DNA of 64,000 bases, taken from assembly GCF_001542405.1 (NCBI RefSeq), contig NZ_LNCD01000091.1, positions 41,526 to 105,525 on the forward strand. The letters run 5' to 3'. This stretch comes from Rhizobium altiplani. Its GTDB lineage: Bacteria > Pseudomonadota > Alphaproteobacteria > Rhizobiales > Rhizobiaceae. The notes under the pieces were generated by a model, which did no database searches, was not told where the DNA came from, and saw only the letters and a program-made list of their open reading frames with translations. How positions within the stretch are numbered: position 1 is the stretch's first letter; every line of letters begins with the position of its first letter. The translations under genes were made by a program, and so were the position numbers. This document shows positions 61,680-64,000 of the stretch, piece by piece.

Positions 61680-62077
61680 TGGGCAACCCTGAACGTATGA
61701 CGATCCAGCGTCCGGGCAATGCCGTCCGCTCGCCCGTCGATATTGCCACCGCACCCTTCTGGGTGGAGATGCTGCTGGAAGGAACAGCCGACGGCGAGAA
61801 CACGGCGATGCGGGCGACGCTCGATCCGGGCACGATCACACGCTGGCACACGCATCCGCGCGGGCAGCTGCTCTATGTTCTATCAGGCAAGGGTCTGGCG
61901 CAACGCGAAGGTGGGGCAGTCGACGAATTGCTGGTCGGAGATGCTGTCTGGTTCGCCGCCGGCGAGAAGCATTGGCACGGCGCCGGACACGACAGCCCGT
62001 TCAGCTATCTCAGTATTCAGGCAACCGAAGCCGGCCGCAACGTCGACTGGCTTGAGCCGGTGGAGATCCTCTCATGA
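61676..62077 (+). CDS. Cupin-domain protein
   Basis: This 133-residue cupin has motif 1 (RWHTHPRGQLLYVLSGKG) and motif 2 (VGDAVWFAAGEKHWHGAG), with three histidines and a glutamate-like position able to hold a metal. It starts with ATG 61676 overlapping the tautomerase stop and ends overlapping the DUF4865 start. The nearest idea is a dioxygenase or isomerase acting with the tautomerase, but this is inference. Confidence 0.85.
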   Translation: MMGNPERMTIQRPGNAVRSPVDIATAPFWVEMLLEGTADGENTAMRATLDPGTITRWHTHPRGQLLYVLSGKGLAQREGGAVDELLVGDAVWFAAGEKHWHGAGHDSPFSYLSIQATEAGRNVDWLEPVEILS

Positions 62078-62625
62078 TGGCGATGCAGTACAGCTTCACC
62101 CTTCCGGCCGATTACGACATGTCGATCATCGACCGGCGCATCCGCGACAAGGGACCGATGCTGGACGGATTTCCCGGTCTCGGCTTCAAGGCCTACCTCA
62201 GTGCCCGCAGAGGCGAGTTCGGATCCCGCGAAAACCTCTATGCGCCCTTCTATCTCTGGCAGCAGCCGGAGCGCGCCAGCGACTTTCTTACCGGCACCGG
62301 CTTCGAGGGACTGATGCAGTCCTTCGGCTGGCCTCGCGTGAAGACCTGGATCGCATGGCACGCGGAAACCGCCTCCGCGATTGCAGAGGCAAAATTCGTT
62401 ACCACAGAGATAGTCGCCATCGAGCCCTATTCCCCGCTCGCCGAGATCAGAGACGTGGAGGTCAGGCAGGCGCAACGAGAAGCACGACAGGCCGACGTCC
62501 TGGCCTCGGTTTCGGCCTTCGAGCCAACCAACTGGACGCTGGTGCGCTTCAGCTTGCGCCGATCGGCGCCGCTCATTGCAGGTTCAGGCCAGATCTATCG
62601 TGTCGGACACGTATCACTGCCCTAA
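62074..62625 (+). CDS. DUF4865 family protein
   Basis: This 183-residue protein matches DUF4865 (MQYSFTLPADYDMSIIDRRI; GPMLDGFPGLGFKAYL; NLYAPFYLWQQPE). Its fold looks like a ferredoxin-like barrel related to monooxygenase-like DUFs. It always seems to occur with tautomerase/cupin partners in my memory of rhizobial genomes. Stop converges with LysE. Confidence 0.8.
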   Translation: MMAMQYSFTLPADYDMSIIDRRIRDKGPMLDGFPGLGFKAYLSARRGEFGSRENLYAPFYLWQQPERASDFLTGTGFEGLMQSFGWPRVKTWIAWHAETASAIAEAKFVTTEIVAIEPYSPLAEIRDVEVRQAQREARQADVLASVSAFEPTNWTLVRFSLRRSAPLIAGSGQIYRVGHVSLP

Positions 62626-63261
62626 TCAGGCCGCCGCCCGACGATAGAGCGCAAGCGAACCGGCCAACGCCAACAGCGCGCAGCCGCACGCGCGCTCAAG
62701 CCACAACGCGCCGTTCGTCGTGAGGAATCGGACGGCCTGCACGCCGAACACGGCATAGGCCAGCATGATGATGAAATCGAGGGAGGCGAACACCAGTGCC
62801 AGCACGCCATACTGCGTTGCCTGCAGGCCGGTCGGATCGATGAACTGCGGTAGGAAGGCCGAAAAGAAGAGGTAGCCCTTCGGATTGGTGACTGCGACCA
62901 TGAAGCTCTTCAACGCGATCGAAACCGGCGTGCCGCCCGCATCCGCCGCCTCCTGCCTCAACGCCGCATCGATCGTGCCTTTCGACCGCAGCATCATGAT
63001 CCCGAGAAACGCCAGATAGGCTGCCCCAACGTACTTCAGGGCCGAGAACCAGAATTCGGAAGCCGCAAGCAGTGCCCCGAGACCGATCGCAACGGCGCCG
63101 ATCAGGACAAAATCCGAGAGCACCGCTCCAACCATGCCGGCAGCGGCACGCCTGACACCGTAGCGGGAGCCGTTGGTCATTGCCAGGAGTACCGTCGGCC
63201 CCGGCGTGGCAATACCCACGAAGGAAACGACTGCGAACGCAAGAAGTGTGACTGTCTGCAT
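62626..63261 (-). CDS. LysE/RhtB-family amino acid exporter
   Basis: This 211-residue permease has six helices and the family signature GIATPGPTVLLAMTNGSRYG, then GAAYLAFLGIMMLRS. Members export amino acids or homoserine lactones. Start ATG at 63259-63261 gives MQTVTLLAFAVVS; longer starts lack support. It lies downstream of a group II intron, whose insertion point is about 75 bp before this start, so its promoter may be affected. Confidence 0.88.
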   Translation of the reverse strand: MQTVTLLAFAVVSFVGIATPGPTVLLAMTNGSRYGVRRAAAGMVGAVLSDFVLIGAVAIGLGALLAASEFWFSALKYVGAAYLAFLGIMMLRSKGTIDAALRQEAADAGGTPVSIALKSFMVAVTNPKGYLFFSAFLPQFIDPTGLQATQYGVLALVFASLDFIIMLAYAVFGVQAVRFLTTNGALWLERACGCALLALAGSLALYRRAAA

Positions 63262-63335
63262 GGTGCCCTCCCGATCTCTGCAGGGGAAACTTGCATGTGC
63301 ATCGGCCATACACAAGGGGCGTGGGCTGACTGAAA

Positions 63336-63408
63336 TCGGCATAGGGGACGATCGATGTGATCGCACCCCTGCCACACCACCCGGCATGCGGGTCCGCACC
63401 GGGCGGTT
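63336..63408 (-). ncRNA. Group II intron domains V and VI
   Basis: Domain V is about 34 nt (63375-63408): AACCGCCCGGTGCGGACC starts one strand, pairing with GGGTGGT on the other. Domain VI (63336-63374) pairs GGCAGGGG with CCCCTATGCC, leaving a bulge for the branch-point adenosine. This is the catalytic core of the ribozyme. Confidence 0.75.
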
Positions 63409-63421
63409 CGAGAGATTGAGG

Positions 63422-64000
63422 TTAGACGAGCCTGGGCATTCCAAGTTGGTCAGCCCATCTAATGGTGAGGGTGGCGTTAAGGAGCTTGCCGCTGTTGCGC
63501 CACCAGCGACCGGCATTTGCTGCCACTTGCTGGGCCACCCCAGGTTTCGCTCCCCTTGCCATCATTTCCCGAAAGATCGTCCTGCCGTGCTTCCATTGCT
63601 TGAGCTGGATTGCCCTCACACGATGGCGCATCCACTCGTCCAGCGCTTGCCAGACCCGAGGTGTTTGCGCCAGCCGGAAGTAGGCTTTCCATCCGCGCAC
63701 GAAGAGGCGCAGCCGTTCTGCCACCGCTTTCAGGGATCGACCCGTCACGCGCGGTGTCAGTTCGCGAATGCGCTCCTTGAACGCCTTGATTGCCTTGTCG
63801 GCAACCCGTCTCTTGACCACCCGCCCTGGTGCTTTGAAGAAAGCATAGCCGAGGAATTTGCGGCCGAAGACGGTGGCAACGGCGCTCTTGGTCTCGTTCA
63901 CCTTAAGGCGAAGTCGGCCATAGAGACGCCGCAGCAGAGCCATCACCCGCTCGCCCGCCCGCTGTGACCGCACGTAGACGTTACAGTCGTCGGCATAGCG
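63422..64000 (-). CDS. ltrA: Group II intron reverse transcriptase/maturase, C-terminal part
   Basis: The open frame runs off the window at 64000. The first visible codons read RYADD, the catalytic YADD of reverse transcriptase domain 5. After it come the thumb/maturase X domain and the group II intron GIIM-type tail (RGWKAYFRLAQTPRVWQALDEW, RAIQLKQWKHGRT). The protein promotes splicing and retrohoming. TAA at 63422-63424 precedes domain V by 14 bp, as usual in such introns. No endonuclease (HNH) motif is seen at the C-terminus. Confidence 0.88.
   Translation of the reverse strand, partial: RYADDCNVYVRSQRAGERVMALLRRLYGRLRLKVNETKSAVATVFGRKFLGYAFFKAPGRVVKRRVADKAIKAFKERIRELTPRVTGRSLKAVAERLRLFVRGWKAYFRLAQTPRVWQALDEWMRHRVRAIQLKQWKHGRTIFREMMARGAKPGVAQQVAANAGRWWRNSGKLLNATLTIRWADQLGMPRLV

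Larger units (their letters stand above)
63335..64000 (-). mobile_element. Group II intron, 3' part (cut by window end)
   Basis: The minus strand holds a maturase gene followed by intron RNA domains V and VI. The element continues past the window end, so its 5' end is not seen. The 3' boundary, near 63335-63336, follows the CCCCTATGCC side of domain VI. It lies upstream of the LysE gene. Confidence 0.85.

Noticed and set aside
1..64000. CRISPR arrays, tRNA or rRNA genes, integrases
   Set aside because: No spaced direct repeats, no cloverleaf with a GTTCRA loop, no rRNA sequence and no tyrosine or serine recombinase were seen.

Overview
The window is chromosomal DNA of a high-GC alphaproteobacterium, most likely a member of the Rhizobiaceae (Rhizobium/Ensifer group). 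I judge this from gene content, not from a database search. The pointers are a coxMNOP-type alternative oxidase operon, the lpiA-acvB lysyl-phosphatidylglycerol pair, a tkt-gap-pgk-fbaB glycolytic block next to zapA and 6S RNA, an RcdA homologue with CtrA boxes upstream, and many rhizobial small conserved proteins (DUF1192, DUF4164, DUF465).

Layout. 1-5.2 kb: the tail of an SH3-domain gene, then a minus-strand terminal oxidase operon (subunits II, I, III-like, III, IV) and a class I cytochrome c. 5.4-8.8 kb: a luciferase-like flavin oxidoreductase and a chemoreceptor. 9-12 kb: ruvC-ruvA-ruvB behind a LexA-type box, then a DinB-family protein. 12-16 kb: acvB and lpiA. 16-20.8 kb: an MscS channel, 6-phosphogluconate dehydrogenase, 6S RNA, zapA and a DUF4164 protein. 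21-29.6 kb: transketolase, GAPDH, a K+/H+ antiporter, phosphoglycerate kinase and class I aldolase, each glycolytic gene carrying its own hairpin or terminator. 29.7-33.3 kb: a PhzF protein, an MFS transporter, DUF1192, an intergenic region with two perfect CtrA boxes and a probable small RNA, then rcdA. 33.4-36.5 kb: an accessory-looking stretch (broken RidA gene, cupin gene, divergent winged-helix/TPR regulator) between rcdA and rpmE. 36.6-46.3 kb: rpmE, an MsbA-like ABC exporter, small proteins, a flavoprotein, a YCII/ECF42 sigma-factor pair, a non-flagellar MotA/MotB-like pair and an inositol monophosphatase. 46.5-53.5 kb: a TetR/SDR pair, a Sel1-repeat protein, a ThiE-like protein, a TauE/SafE permease, an ArsR regulator, two DUF465 genes, purE-purK and rpmJ. 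53.6-63.3 kb: a TPR protein, a hydrolase, gamma-glutamyltransferase, a threonine dehydratase-like enzyme, two divergent regulator/enzyme units, and a LysE exporter. The window ends inside a group II intron whose maturase gene is cut by the window edge.

How the parts work together. Central carbon flux (tkt, gap, pgk, fbaB, gnd) is clustered. The respiratory operon encodes a complete aa3-type core with all visible heme and copper ligands. lpiA makes and flips lysyl-phosphatidylglycerol while AcvB is expected to hydrolyse it. The ruvCAB unit appears to be under SOS control. The strongest candidate for something undescribed lies at 32487-32680: a three-hairpin RNA ending in an intrinsic terminator, with a perfect CtrA box where its -35 region should be and a second CtrA box between it and rcdA. 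This suggests a cell-cycle-controlled small RNA beside a gene for CtrA turnover. No CRISPR array, tRNA, rRNA, integrase or known defence island was seen.
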